Source: Coleophoma eucalyptorum (lineage: Eukaryota; Ascomycota; Leotiomycetes; Helotiales; Dermateaceae). From it: 64,000 nucleotides of DNA. Shown piece by piece: positions 46,001-58,610 of this stretch. The stretch spans positions 496,001 through 560,000 of the forward strand of contig JALRME010000025.1 in NCBI GenBank assembly GCA_026120035.1, in the 5' to 3' direction. The translations under genes and the position numbers were made by a program. The notes under the pieces were generated by a model. That model had not been told where the DNA came from and did no database searches. It saw only the letters and a list, made by a program, of their open reading frames with translations. The number at the start of each line of letters is the position of its first letter. The first letter of the stretch is position 1.

Positions 46001-49000
46001 TGCTTGTCAGTGGGTTGCGCTGTTGAGTGAGTGGAAAGAGTACTGACCGTGGCCGATTTCCACGGCTTGGCTCAGCTGCATCGCACCAAACAGAGGAGTA
46101 TCCTTCAGAAGAATGGTTGGGTCACTAGAGAGGAGGTCTAGGAAGTGGACGTATGTCTCTAGCAAGAGATTCGTTGCCGTCATGTCATAGAGGCTCTTTT
46201 GTGTTCGGAACATGATCAAAGCATCTGTGGCACCTTCTGTCACATCCAGTGTGATATCATATGCCGTCCTTCCAAAATTTCCCTGTTGGAAGTCAAATTG
46301 GCAGTTACCCCACGGATGCTTCTCTTGAGCTCCTTGCCGGTAATCGAGAAAGGCTTGGAAAAAGGGACTGTGTGTTGAAGAGCGGGCAACATTCAACTCC
46401 GTTAACAACACATCGAAAGGCAGGCGCGAACTTGCAAGCGCTGCGTATGTTGTATCACGAGCTTCGACGACTGCATCGGAGAAGGCTTGATCTTGCTGGC
46501 GTCGGAATCGCAAAGTGAGAAGATTTAAAAAGAGCCCAATACTGCCCATAACATCTGTATCATTACGAGCAGCATCAGCAATGCCAATAGTCAAGTCTTG
46601 GGTGCCGGTAAAGCAGAATAGCATTGCTTTGAAGGCGCCTAGGTAGAAGTGGAATGGTGTACACCGCTGCGATCTGGACACAGTTTTGATCCGCGCCGCC
46701 AATATGGGCTCAAGCCGGTATGCTACCTGTTGGGTATCAAACGTCTTCATGGCAATTCTGGAGCTGGTTCGAGCCATGGGCAACAGCGGTAGAATTGGTG
46801 GCTGCTCGCCATTTGGGAATACTGTCTGCCAGTACTTCAGCTCGTCCCCCATCTCACCTTTTTCAAAGGCTCGTCGTTGGGCCGCCGAAATTTCGGGATA
46901 TTGCCGTGGTGGTGCCCCAAGAGATTGTCCATTATAAGCCTTTTCCAGATCAGAGAGGAAAACCTGGAAACTGACGCCATCAATGATGATATGGTGGTGG
47001 TTTACCAAGAGATAGTGAGAGGACGGCGATAGCGTCAGCAGAACCAGTCGCAATAGCTCACCACTTTCTAAGTCGAAATCATGCATTTTCAGCTTTTCAT
47101 ATTCGGCAGTAACATCATCTACAGACTTGATCTTCTTACGCTCCAGTCGAATGGGAGAGCTGGGCAAAACCTTCTGATACGCCTGACTTGCGTCCGCCGG
47201 GTCCTCGATAAAACATGTCCGCAGTGCTTCGTGTCGAGTAGAGACAAGACGGACAGCTCGCTCCAGGTCGTCAATACGTAGAGCTCCCGTGATGTGGTAG
47301 GAAAAAGCAACGTTGAATGTTCGCTGGTCTTCAAGAAGAAGCCGAAGGAACCAAAATCGGGACTGCCCCAACGATATTAGCTCAGTTTTAATGAATCTTC
47401 GAGGCGGGCGCTCTGATTTCGGTGCCGAAACTTGCACTTGTGCAGGTTCTGGCTGAATAGAAGACGACGTACTTTGCTTCTTAGAGTCCTCAATGTTGGG
47501 GGGCTCAGCCGAGATGGATCTTGGTGATGATGGCGTGGTCGCCGAGCTTGGTGAGCCAGTCGGGGCCGACGAGTTGTATTCAGATGCAGGCCGTGTTTCT
47601 GCCTCTGCAATCTGAGGCTCAGTCTGTAATGGAACCGGGTTTGACACCGTGCTGGGCTTGGATGTTGCATCTTCTTGCTTCCCAATGTTGGCAAGAAGCC
47701 CCTCGGGCAGCTTCTCCAGCGCAGTTTGACATATCTCAGAGATTGAACCCCCTCCAACTAGCTTCAAGACCGGGATGTCCACCTTCAATTCCTTCAAAAA
47801 CCATGACCGCGCCTCGACCGCAACCAACGAATCGATTCCAACTTCGACAAGAGGAGCGTCATGGTCCATTTCCTGGTCCGATATCTGTAGAATAACGCGC
47901 AATTTCGCGGCAAAGCATTCTGCGTATAATGTTGTCAGCATAGTCCATCAAAGCATCTCTAGTAGCTAATTCGACAGCTTACCTTTCAGAACATTAAGTG
48001 CTTGTTCTTTAGTGACCACTTTCGACAGCTGTTGGCCAACTGGAAGCACTTTCTTATCCTTTTGTCCTTCCAAATCGGACTTCACGCTTTCACTATCAAT
48101 AATACAATGTGAGAAGTAAGGGTTGGTAAACCAGGGGCCTTTGACTTCTTCGTCGTCACGGATGGTACGAATCCCCGTCGTCACGACAGCCTCCGGTATA
48201 CCCTCCTTATCCTTCGGATCTGGATAGCCAGCCAGAATGGTCTCGGCAAAGGCTTGTCGCAAATCTGGCTCGGAGAGGGCCGCCAGCCCCATTCTAGCCA
48301 GTTGATCCCAAACGGCTTCACCTGCGGTTTCAACATATCCAACACCAACAACGCGACCAATATCAAAGGTAGATGCTGCCAAGCCACGTCGACGTCTTTG
48401 CCTGGCAAGACTGTTAATATACCCGTTGGCTGCTGCATAATTAGATTGCCCAGAGTTCCCGATCACACTTGCGGAAGACGAGAACATGACAAAGAAATCG
48501 AGCTCCTCGTCGTAGAAAACTTCATCGAGATTCTTGGACCCGTCAATCTTGGGCCCGAGAACTTCCCGCATCGCATCCGCGGACATGTTGGAGAAGAGGG
48601 CATCGCTGAGAACCATGGCTCCGTTGGCAACGCCGGCAATTGGGGGGCAACTAGCTCGTATCTCACTCACAACACTCTCCAGACTGTTGTTCGCAGTGAC
48701 GTCCATTGTGAACACTTTCACAGTCGCGTTCGTTCCATCGAAGGAGTTAAGCCATCTCTCGTCGATCTTTGGGTGTCGACTCGTCAAGCACACACACCCG
48801 GCTCCATTGGATATCATCCACTCACAGAGCGATTGCCCAATCTTACCACTGAGACCCACAAGGAGGTATGTCCTATCTTTGGAAAATAAGGCCCGGGCAT
48901 CAAGAGGACGCACCTTCACCTCGATAGGTCCATTTAAAGGCCATTGGACAGCACTAAGCATCGAGAATTAGTAATAATTCTAAGATTTTTGGACGAGGAC

Positions 49001-52000
49001 CAGGATAATGTCACGGAAATGGATGGTACTAAAAATCACTTACCTGGTTGCGTGGCTTAGCACAGATGGGCTATTAATATGGCCAAGCTGAATAACCAAA
49101 TCCTGGACTTGTTCTTGTGAGGTAGAAGTCATCAACAATCTCGCACGGGAAACAGCATTTTCGAGTCTACCAACCAAGACCTCGTGGTTACACGATGAAA
49201 GCAGCGAAGATTGGTGTCGGAACAGCGTGTTTAGACTGATCTGCGTGTAATCTGAGGGTAGGGTCTGCATAATGCGGAGACTGAGGCTGCTGGGATTATT
49301 TTCAGACTGTGCTGGTGTTGTCAGGTCAAGGAAGTGAGTAGGCTTTGCTAGGCGTAGCATTCTCTGCAACGTATGCTTGGGGGCGCGAGCACTCAGCTTG
49401 ATCCAGGCTGGGTCCTGTGCATCTTCACTACGGTCCACATCACAGACGAAGGTAACACGAATTGCTTTTGCAGCCGCCTGGCGGGACAAGGCCGCGGTAA
49501 AGAAGCGATCTTTACCAGAGCAGTGGACTAGGATGTGCCTCCCCGAAGATAAAGGTTGGACCAAGGATTCAGCGAGGAGCTCGCTCGCAACAACGACGAG
49601 TAAGTACTCTGCTGATTGTGTAATAATGCCAGTGCCTGATTGTGCTGGAACGCTTGCCACTGGAGTTGCCTCGCAGGAATTTGTGGTGGAGAGAAGTATA
49701 ACGGGGTCCTTTGAGTTGTGTTCTCTGCCGACACCGAGGAAGAAAAAAGTATCCACATCGACACGAATGGCCGTTAAACTTGAGCTCTCCATTCTAATAG
49801 CCCTCGCGTGAATGTTTTCGCTTGTGGCTGATCGGAATCCCTCTACTAAGGAAGGCTCAAAATCAGCATTTAGTGAAATCGAAATTGGCATATCTAACTG
49901 AGAAATCTCCACGGTCTTGGTGATGACACGCTTAGAAGCGTTAAGCCTGGCATTTGGGTTAATATGGCTTATCAGTCGAGGAACCTTGAGCCGGCCGCGG
50001 TCGAGGAGTGCTTCGGGCTCTTTGGACCACAAGAACTGTGGATGCTGTTGTCCGTCTCTGAATGTCGGTGCTTCCCACTCGTCTAGAGCTCTCTGTTGCA
50101 AAAGATACTCGGCGATAATTTTGGAAACATTGTCTGGCATGCCAGAGATATCCAGGTGATTCAAGCTGACGTGCCCCGCCTCATTGCGCATAGCACGGCT
50201 GAAGGCAATGCTTGCCATATGATACGGTTGTTCCACTTGAGCGCCATGCGTGATCCAAAGAACGTGGTTGGCCAATTCGTACATTCGCTTCAACCCGTCC
50301 ATTTTCTCGGTTGTAATATTCTTGAATATTGGGGAATCAATATCAACGAGGTTAATGAAGGTGCTCATTGGATTCATGTTAAGCCCCTCAGCCTCAGTTG
50401 GCAAGCCTTTCAGGATGGTCAACTCGCCACAGAAGCGTCCAAGGTGCTCCGCAATTTCCTCGGAGATACGGGCACTCTCGAGAGTCTGATTACCAAGAAT
50501 CACTAGACTTTCAATATTAATGGAGACCGCAGATGAGGAAGACGCAAGTGGTTTCCGCAAGAGCTGCACTCGGTCATCTACCGCCTGCGCCGCTATGATA
50601 GACAATGGCCAGGTTATACCATCGATCTCGGGGGTGATAGCGTCAACTCCTGAAAATCCCGACTTACGGAGGGCATTATGCCAATCCCCAGGCGTCACCG
50701 TAGGCGCATGCTTGCGGCCATCGTCCACACCAAGCCACCAACCAGAGAGACCAGCCATGACGTTGCCAAAGCGAACGGGACCCTGGTTGGTGATTTCCAG
50801 AAGCATGAGATATCCTCCAGGCTTCAGAAGCTGCCGGGTATTCTCCAAGGTCGTCTGGAGCGAGACAGTGGCGTGTAAAACGTTGGACGCAATGATGATG
50901 TCGTATGAGTGTGGACGATATCCTTGCGGGGTTGGGGGCTTCTCAATATCCAAGACTTTGAATGTCATCTTGTCACTATACGCCTTAAACAACTCTGCGG
51001 CCTTGTTAAAAAAACCCACCGAGATGTCGGTATATGTATATGAGGACATCTGGTTGCCAATACTTTCGAGGACAGATTTCGTGGCACCGCCTGTTCCAGC
51101 ACCTGAGAGTAGTATTAGTTAAGTGAAGTGGGAGAATCAGGAATCCTGTTCTGATACATGCTGAGTAGTCTGAAAGTATTTCTTACCTATCTCGAGAATG
51201 TTTGCGTGGGGATAGCGATGTGTTATCTGCTTCGCCATGCTCGCCAGAAACAAATTGTATCGATGGATGCCGACACCCTGCTTATAGAAGTCATCAAGAA
51301 GGTTATCTGGTAACATATGCTCCAGTATGGTCGTCTGACCTCGTACAGCGGCGGGAATATTTTCACCAACAGCAAAAAGCAGCCTGACATCGACACTGTC
51401 TGGGTATTTGCGGATCAGTGCGTTAATATCTTCCGGGCTGTCTTTAGACCACTCTTTCCTCAGGGTTGGATGCTGGCCGCGGGATGCGGTGGAAAGCGTG
51501 TGCTTTACCCAATTTCGAAGATGCAAATGATGTGGTTGCCCATTCGTCCAATCTTCATCGGTGATTTCCGACTCCCATTTTCGAACATAGTAATACGATA
51601 TCCTCTCACACACAGTAGCTAGTTCAACCTCATCTGAAGTGGGACGTATGTTTTCCACGACAGAGCTGCCATCTGGGGCAGCAAAATCAAACTTGGTATA
51701 CGTGAACAGGCGACGGTCGTCGGCCTCTGTGGCAGAGGCAAAAGGTTTAATGGTAAATTCCTCGACCTGGATCATGCCATGTTGACCGTCTTCGCTGAAA
51801 AGGTCGATGCTACCCGAGAAGTGTTCTGATTCGTTGTCAAGGACAGCACAAACAGGAACTTGACAACGGGAAGTTGGCAATGCAGCGCATACTGCTGGAT
51901 TGACTCGAATGCTCCGGATTGCAGTTGGAACATGTAGTGACCAGAGACGTTCATCTCCAGGGGCAGAGTAAGCAAGCATCGATGATTGGAATGCTACATC

Positions 52001-55000
52001 AAGCGTACTAGGATGAACTAGGTACACGGTATCATCCACGGCGGTGTAGGGGTACGTGTCCACCAGAACGGAGGATTGATTGAGCTTTCGCTTCAATGAA
52101 GACATTCCTCTGAACGAACCAGCGTAGCCGTATCCGAGCTTGGATAGAGACGAATAGAAATGCTCGCTATTGACTGTAGACATATTGTAATCTTCCAGCG
52201 GTTTACAAGACAATGCATCTACGCCTGAAGTACCAACCACAATCTTCACAGTTCCACTGGCCATGAGATCCATGCCTTGTTGTAATCCCGTGCTAGCGAC
52301 GGGTATTGAATAGCAGGAGAAATCGGCAGTAGTCGTTTGGTCCTGATGGTGCTGAATTGCTGTCAGCGTTACCAGGGTCTCAACGCCTGAGTTATCTCCT
52401 TCCTCGAATGTAATAGCTCTCGGAATAGAAAGACTGTGGAGCTCAAACAGCTCAACTGTTTTATCCACAGCAAAGCTCCTGCTTGCCTCTAGCGCCATTG
52501 CGACGTAACCGGCGGCTGGGAAAACAGTTTGGCCTTGCAATTGATGATGGTCCAGCCACGGTATCTCGGACACCTTGAGCACATTCGACCAACGCAGGTC
52601 ACGGGCAGTGGAATCTGGCGTCTGGACACCTAATAACTGATGAGGAGGTTGTTTTCGCCCACGAGTCTCTCGAGATATGCGTGATTCATTCCAGTGAGAC
52701 CTTTCATGATTCCATTGATATACTGGCAGGCCGACTACCAACTTTGGCTGTCGTGATTGATAAATCATAGCGTTCTCGTAAGATTGTAGATCAACGCCCT
52801 GAGCGCCCAGGTGTGTCCATACGAATCCCAGGGCATCTGAGAATGCCTCAATATCATTGTTTCCTCGGCTGAGTGCGCCGCAGTAAGGAATGGCTGCTGA
52901 TCGCGCGTCGGAAATAATCTGTGTGGCCGGGCCTTTAAGAGCGGGATGAGGTCCAACTTCAATAGCAAGGCAAACTTGCTCATCACTAGCCACCGCGAAC
53001 TTGACCGCATCGGCAAATAATACGGTATTCGTCATGTTATCCCTCCAGTAGACGTCCTGAAGCTCCTCAATGGGATGCATCGCCTCGCTGCTAGGAATCA
53101 CGCTTGAGAACCAGGAGCAAGAGGTTTCACTGCGTTCTTTGTTGACTCGGACTCCGCACGCTCGCAATGCCTTGACATATGAATCACTACATGGCAACAT
53201 ATGATGAGAGTGGTAGGCTGTATCTACTTTCAAAAGCCTTGCAAACTTCTTCTCTTCATCGAAGACCTTCTTCGCGTGGACGATGGCATCGGCATCTCCT
53301 GATAAGGTTACGCTAGCAGAGGAGTTATGAGCGGCGATGGCCAGACGACCCTTGAATATTTTCAAGTTGATGAGTTCCTGCGCATCTTCCAGTGAAGTCC
53401 CCACGGCGAGCATTGCGCCTTTCTGACCATTACTGGCTCCAGCCAGTGGAGCATAGAAGCCCCGGTAGTACGCAATGCGGATGGCATCATGAGCGGAAAT
53501 GAAACCGGCAGTATATGCTGCGGCAATCTCTCCTGAGGAATGGCCCACCACAGCTGTGAAAGTGATGCCTGCTGCCCGAAGAAGATCAACGAGGATAATC
53601 TGGAGTGCGGTACATAACGGTTGCGATAGTGCAGCCTCAGAAAGCCGTGAGACATCATCTCCAGCGAGCATCTCATCTATGAGATTCCATTGGGGGCGAT
53701 CAGAAGGTGGTAAAGTAGCCAAAGATTTCTCGAGATCCTGGACTCTCTTGCGCACGAAGTTTGACGAACGCATCAACTGCCCGCCCATGGCTGGCCATTG
53801 TGCACCCTGTCCCGTAAAGACACCCAAAAGACGAGGTGTCGCATGCTTGATATTGGACCGGATGCTGAAAGTGGCATCAGGATTCTCCTTCAAAGTGGCG
53901 AGCTTGGCGTCAATTTTGGAGGTCAACTGTTCAATGGTCAATGCAGAGAAGGTTGCCTTGGTAGGCAATTGGCTTCTACGTGAATGCAGAGTCCAGGCCA
54001 GATCAGAGGCGCTGATTTCGGAATTAATCTTCAGATAATCAGAGTAGGCCTGCAGTTGTGCTAGCAAAGATCCTTCAGATACTGCTGAAAACACGAATGG
54101 TGTAAAGTTCGTCAAAGCCTGATCTGGGGAGGCGGTCTGATCCGCAATATTAGCACCCGAATCCGAGTGCTGTTCCAGAATGACGTGAGCATTACTGCCG
54201 CCGAAACCTGTTCATAATGGACAATGTCAGTGATAGTTATTATTTTTACTAAATGCATATTGCGGTTCATTTTCCTACGGAAACACGCGAAAGGGTTCGT
54301 ACCAAAACTGTTGACGCTCACGCGTCGAGGAACGCCTTCGGGAAGCTTCGGCCACGGACTCAATTGCGTTGGGATTTGCACGCCTTGGTAAAATGGTTCA
54401 ACTCGCGGGTTCAAGCGATTGAATAAGAGATTGGGAGGAACAAGTCCCGCCTGCATCATGGCAGAACCTTTGAGAAGACTAGCGAGGCCTGCGGCACCCT
54501 CCAGATGGCCGATGACGGTCTTGACAGATCCCACGTACATAGGAGTGGTGGTTGTATGTCGACCGAAAGATTCGTAAATTGCAGCAGCTTCTTTTGGATC
54601 TCCTGCTTGGGTACCAGTACCATGTGCCTCAAAGAACTGTGGTCGATCTTCAGCGTTGTGCACCGGATCTAAGCCGGCTCTCGCGTAGGTTTGGCGTATG
54701 AGCGCTGATTGGGCGTCTGTATTTGGTACGGTGATACCATTCGAAAAACCATCCTGGTTTGCTCCAGTCTCGCGAATAATGCATTCGATATGGTCTCCAT
54801 CAGCAATTGCGTCGCTTAATCGCTTTAAGACGATAGCTGCCACACCTTCACCACGAGCATAACCATCCGCATCTGCATCCCACATGCGTGAGCGACCAGT
54901 TGGAGAAAGCATCTTCATTTTGCTCTCAGCTACGTACATCTCGGGGTTCAGAATCAGTTGGGTACCACATGCAACAGCTACACGCGATTCACTGGTTCGC

Positions 55001-55578
55001 AGTGCTTTCACACCTTGATGCACGGCGATCAGACTGGACGAACAGGCCGTATCGATTGTCATGCTCGGACCATGCCAATTGAAGAAATATGAGACCCGAT
55101 TGGAGATGATTGCTCGGTTTGTTCCAGTAGCGAAGTAGGTTGGGATGGTTTTGACATCCCGTAAAAGAGTGTCATAATAGTCAACGCTCATAGTGCCAAC
55201 ATAAACGGCTGTGTCAGATCCTCGCATCCCTTCGATTGTATGACCACCCGATTCCATAGCTTCGTACACAGTCTCTAAAAGGAGGCGTTGTTGCGGATCC
55301 ATAGACTCCGCCTCATTGGGACTTATGTTAAAAAAGCCCGCATCAAACACCCGCACATCTTCTTCCAGAAAATAGGATTTTCGAACATTGGTGGTTCCAT
55401 GGTGACTCCCATCTGGGTGGTAATAGCCCGTTCCATCGAATCGATCTTGCGGAATGTCTAGACAGACATCGCGGGGACTTTGAAGCAGCTTCCATAGCGC
55501 TGAAGGTGAGTTTGCACCGCCGGGGAAACGACAACCGCTCCCCACAATAGCAATCGGCTCTGGTTGTTGGAAAGCCAT
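43042..55578 (-). CDS. Hybrid PKS-NRPS megasynthase, KS-MAT-DH-MT-KR-ACP-C-A-T-R, 4047 aa
   Basis: Builds a methylated, partly reduced polyketide and condenses it with an amino acid. Exons: complement(43042..45986, 46048..47919, 47983..48953, 49044..51102, 51187..54207, 54303..55578), exactly 4048 codons; each junction restores a family motif. Approximate order: KS 1-425 ([27 protein letters not shown]); MAT 540-870 ([10 protein letters not shown]); DH 945-1240 ([20 protein letters not shown]); C-methyltransferase near 1430 ([12 protein letters not shown]); KR 2140-2320 ([19 protein letters not shown]); ACP near 2475 (GIDSL); condensation 2615-3050 (HHIIIDG); adenylation 3090-3590 ([19 protein letters not shown]); thiolation Ser3647 (GGNSL); reductase-like 3720-4030. 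No ER domain, matching the separate trans-ER. In the A domain the amino-group-binding Asp position is Asn3271 (FTFNHSSDQ). In the R domain the SDR YxxxK is Tyr3877-VAT-Arg3881 and the third Gly of the nucleotide loop is Ala3737. A non-reductive Dieckmann release is therefore likely. Confidence 0.96.
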
Positions 55579-56837
55579 CTGGAAGATAGTATTTGGGTAT
55601 GCAACGTAGGTCTTTGGTCGGTTGACTTTGTAAACAAAAGTTGGTAGCTCGCTAAACTCAGAAACTAATTCAAGCGACGGGTGGGCGCTGATAGTGGCGC
55701 CGATTTAATGAAACCCACAAAAGTAGGTAGAATATTCAATGCACAGTTTGGTCAATGCTCAGGTAGTTCAGCAACTTTGTTGTTGAAACATTTACAGTGA
55801 AGTAAAACACATTAGCTCCAAGGACAAGCGGCTTTAGATACCATCAAGTATGATACCCTTGCTTTCGGTATTGTACGTACAAAAATTGCATAACCTGCCA
55901 CCTGCCCCATTTGTCGCCGATGAACGATCGTAGTTCATCCAATCCATGTTGTAACTGTAACATACCTGACAACACAAAAAGATAATTTACAAAAGGCGCT
56001 ATGCCTAATTTACACTTTAGGCACCGACTAACCAAAACAGAATAATATTACCCGATACACCGAACAATTGAAACGCCTGTGAATAAGCCTACGCCGAACC
56101 TCTGGGCTGTTTTGACACGTTTACCCTTGATTCAAATTGCGGCACAGCTTAAGTGCCGAAAGAAATCGAAATAACCAGTACCTTATCACGATCTTAGATG
56201 TCATTTATCTCACGGATAATGTGGCGTGATAAACATGCATCTATATTACTCCGAATATAGTAAGCGCCTCAAGATTAATGGTTGCCACTAGTTAGCCAAT
56301 TATTTGCAGACTGATAGCTAACGGATGATTAAGATCACTATTTCTACCTCTCAAGTAAGGACTTAGGTTGGATCAGGGCTATGATATGAAAACACTATAC
56401 CTACTTGGGTTAGAAGCATCTTGCTGCCTCTTGAAAATTCAACCCTCTTGCACCCATTGAAACCTCCCACTTAATAACACGTCTTCGCTGGCTCTAGGTG
56501 TGTAGTTCCACTCTCAATCGGTCACTCCGAGTCTTTAGCCAGAGGAACCATCGTCCTACATTTCTGTGCCCTTTTCACCGGCCTTCCATCTTCCAGCCAT
56601 CGCGTCATTCCTAATCCTACTTTATTCCTGCACAATGAAAGCTCTCCCTGGACGGTGGAGAAGTGCAAGTTTTTTGAGACTCCCACTACTGTCTCCGGTT
56701 TTACTCGTGCTGATCACGACGATCCTCATACCTACAATGCAACCTACAATGCACCCCGAATTTAGGCTTGGTTTAAGTCCATGTCACTTGTTCTTAGGGT
56801 TCCAGTCGGAATGGTTCCAGCCAGGAAATCCTAAGCC
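55579..56837. promoter_or_regulatory. PKS-NRPS promoter region
   Basis: 1.26 kb between the AflR-like gene's stop and the megasynthase ATG, same strand. It holds TCGGTCACTCCGA at 56518-56530 (TCGG-N5-CCGA dyad), annotated separately, and a lone TCCGA at 56250-56254. No gene is seen; a 104-codon frame at 56566-56880 overlaps the regulator's end and is not called. Confidence 0.5.
56518..56530. promoter_or_regulatory. TCGGTCACTCCGA dyad, candidate regulator site
   Basis: Inverted TCGG/CCGA with a 5-nt spacer, about 940 bp upstream of the megasynthase ATG. It resembles, but is 2 nt longer than, the TCG-N5-CGA site known for AflR. The nearby AflR-like protein is the obvious candidate binder; inference only. 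Confidence 0.4.
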
Positions 56838-58610
56838 TCAGATACGAAGCATTTGTTGCAGGCGCGCGAGCCGTTGTTGAACCTCCTCTTTTAAATCTGT
56901 AATCACCTCTTCGTCATCAGTAGCTAGAAGAGGCGGAACAGCCTGATGGGAACCAAAGCAATTGAGATCCTGCGGTGACAACCCCGGCAGCGAACTTTTC
57001 TGGGATGACAAGTATAACTCCACGGCTTGATGTTGGCGCTCAATTAGATAAGAGCAAAGCTGCACCACTGAAACCAGCCGGATTTGGCCAAGTGCTGCCG
57101 TGCCCATATGAGCGGTAGGTTGATGTGCATCGTGCTGTAGAGCAATGAGCACCGTTGCGTAGATATTGAGGAGCATTGTATGACATGCGATGACCAGATG
57201 ACGAATAATGTTTTTATTGGAGCGTTGATTCCCCGGAAATGTATAGGTCGACGAATCCCTCCCCTGCTCAAAGGATGAGCTGCTATCGCTGGGGGCCCCG
57301 GCAAATGGCGTGGACATCCCAGTGGTAGATGAGCTGAACGTGGGCGTGGAGAGGTTTGACGTACTACTTACCACGTTGGTTTGCAAATAGTGTAGGATAT
57401 CAAGCAGGTAGTGCGAAGCTGCGAAAACGTCGTGCAGCATCCCACCTCCCGTATGCTCCTCGGGAGCAGGGCTGGCAGAGCCTCGTGCGGCACGGGCGAG
57501 CCACGACGCTACTGACTCAAAGGCAGCATCGTCAAGGAGTTTAATTTGACGGACATGAGCATCGTCCTTTGAAAGGCATGAAGACTCAACTGCAATGGCT
57601 AGACCGTAGCTTGAGCGAGGTAAAGGAGCAAGACGCGTGCTTAGTTGGGACAACTGCGCAATAACAAGTTCCGGGTCCGTTTTACCCATGGCCACACTGC
57701 TGCCTCCGTCAATGCTTTTGGTGTTGCTGCTGCTGCTACTGGTGCTTCGTTTCTCAAATATAGCACTTCCCAGGCCGTGGCCGTGTCTGTCAAGTTGAGG
57801 CTCAATCCGTAATGGAGATGGAGGTCCCTCTCGAGCACCCGTGTCTACATCGTCCTTTCCAGTACGAGCTCTGTCTAAACTACTCGACAACGCTTGGAGG
57901 GATGCTGGAGCCGCATCGGTTTGAGTATGCAGCAGGTTTTGCCAATTTAGCATCAAATGATTCGAGTCATGAATACCCTTTTCCATATATGTGTTGTCCG
58001 CTCCGATAAAAGCTTGTTGCCAAGGCCAACTTCCTGTGGATATATCGATTGAGGTATCTGACGACTCCAGGATTGAGTCCTTACTCATGCTTCCGTTCGA
58101 GCGCGTAGTCGTACTAGCATCAATTATAGCATTGAAATCCACACCCGTATCTGCATCCACGTCGACATCGCCCTCGTCATCTACACCAATATCGGAAGTA
58201 GCAGTTGCCGCGGCAGCGGCAGTGGTAGCGTCGCTTTGAGAGCTGGTGGTATTTCGATGAGACCGCGGCAGTGTGACTGGCGAAATCGGTGTGATAGGCG
58301 CGGTCGATTGTTGGTTTGATGATCCAGCTCCAACGCTCGTGGATTCATCAGTCGAGCGGTATATGCTGGGTCGGCCCTTTGGCAAGCTCGAGCTATACAC
58401 GCACTGTGAACGTTTGCGTATGCACCTGTCGCATGCCCCAGTGTTGCTGTTTCCCTCACGGGTGCATCTTAACTTCTGCTTGTGGCACCGATCACATGAA
58501 TGGCGCATTAGCGGCGGTGAATTCGAAGTCGGCGACATCGACATTACCGATAGATGACTTCGAAAATACCCAAGTGACGGATCAGGATGGCCATCTTTGA
58601 GTTGGACCAT
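56838..58610 (-). CDS. AflR-like Zn2Cys6 pathway regulator, 590 aa
   Basis: Single-exon zinc-cluster regulator with an AflR-type architecture. The zinc cluster is near the N-terminus (residues 39-70): CDRCHKQKLRC, then CDRCIRKRSQC, with a longer central loop (TREGNSNTGA) as in AflR/ApdR-type proteins. GRPSIY follows. A low-complexity Ser/Thr/Ala/Asp stretch (about 100-170, with DDEGDVDVDADTGVD) may serve as an acidic activation segment. The C-terminal half has HLVIACHTMLLNIYATVLIA and QIRLVSVVQLCSYLIERQHQAV, typical of the AflR C-terminal domain, ending in a Leu/Arg helix. It lies directly upstream of the megasynthase on the same strand and diverges from the quinone reductase gene. It is the likely cluster-specific activator. 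Confidence 0.9.
   Translation of the reverse strand: MVQLKDGHPDPSLGYFRSHLSVMSMSPTSNSPPLMRHSCDRCHKQKLRCTREGNSNTGACDRCIRKRSQCVYSSSLPKGRPSIYRSTDESTSVGAGSSNQQSTAPITPISPVTLPRSHRNTTSSQSDATTAAAAATATSDIGVDDEGDVDVDADTGVDFNAIIDASTTTRSNGSMSKDSILESSDTSIDISTGSWPWQQAFIGADNTYMEKGIHDSNHLMLNWQNLLHTQTDAAPASLQALSSSLDRARTGKDDVDTGAREGPPSPLRIEPQLDRHGHGLGSAIFEKRSTSSSSSNTKSIDGGSSVAMGKTDPELVIAQLSQLSTRLAPLPRSSYGLAIAVESSCLSKDDAHVRQIKLLDDAAFESVASWLARAARGSASPAPEEHTGGGMLHDVFAASHYLLDILHYLQTNVVSSTSNLSTPTFSSSTTGMSTPFAGAPSDSSSSFEQGRDSSTYTFPGNQRSNKNIIRHLVIACHTMLLNIYATVLIALQHDAHQPTAHMGTAALGQIRLVSVVQLCSYLIERQHQAVELYLSSQKSSLPGLSPQDLNCFGSHQAVPPLLATDDEEVITDLKEEVQQRLARLQQMLRI

Noticed and set aside
48254..48889. 211-codon plus-strand frame inside the megasynthase
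   Set aside because: Antisense to the KR domain; a shadow caused by codon usage of the real gene.
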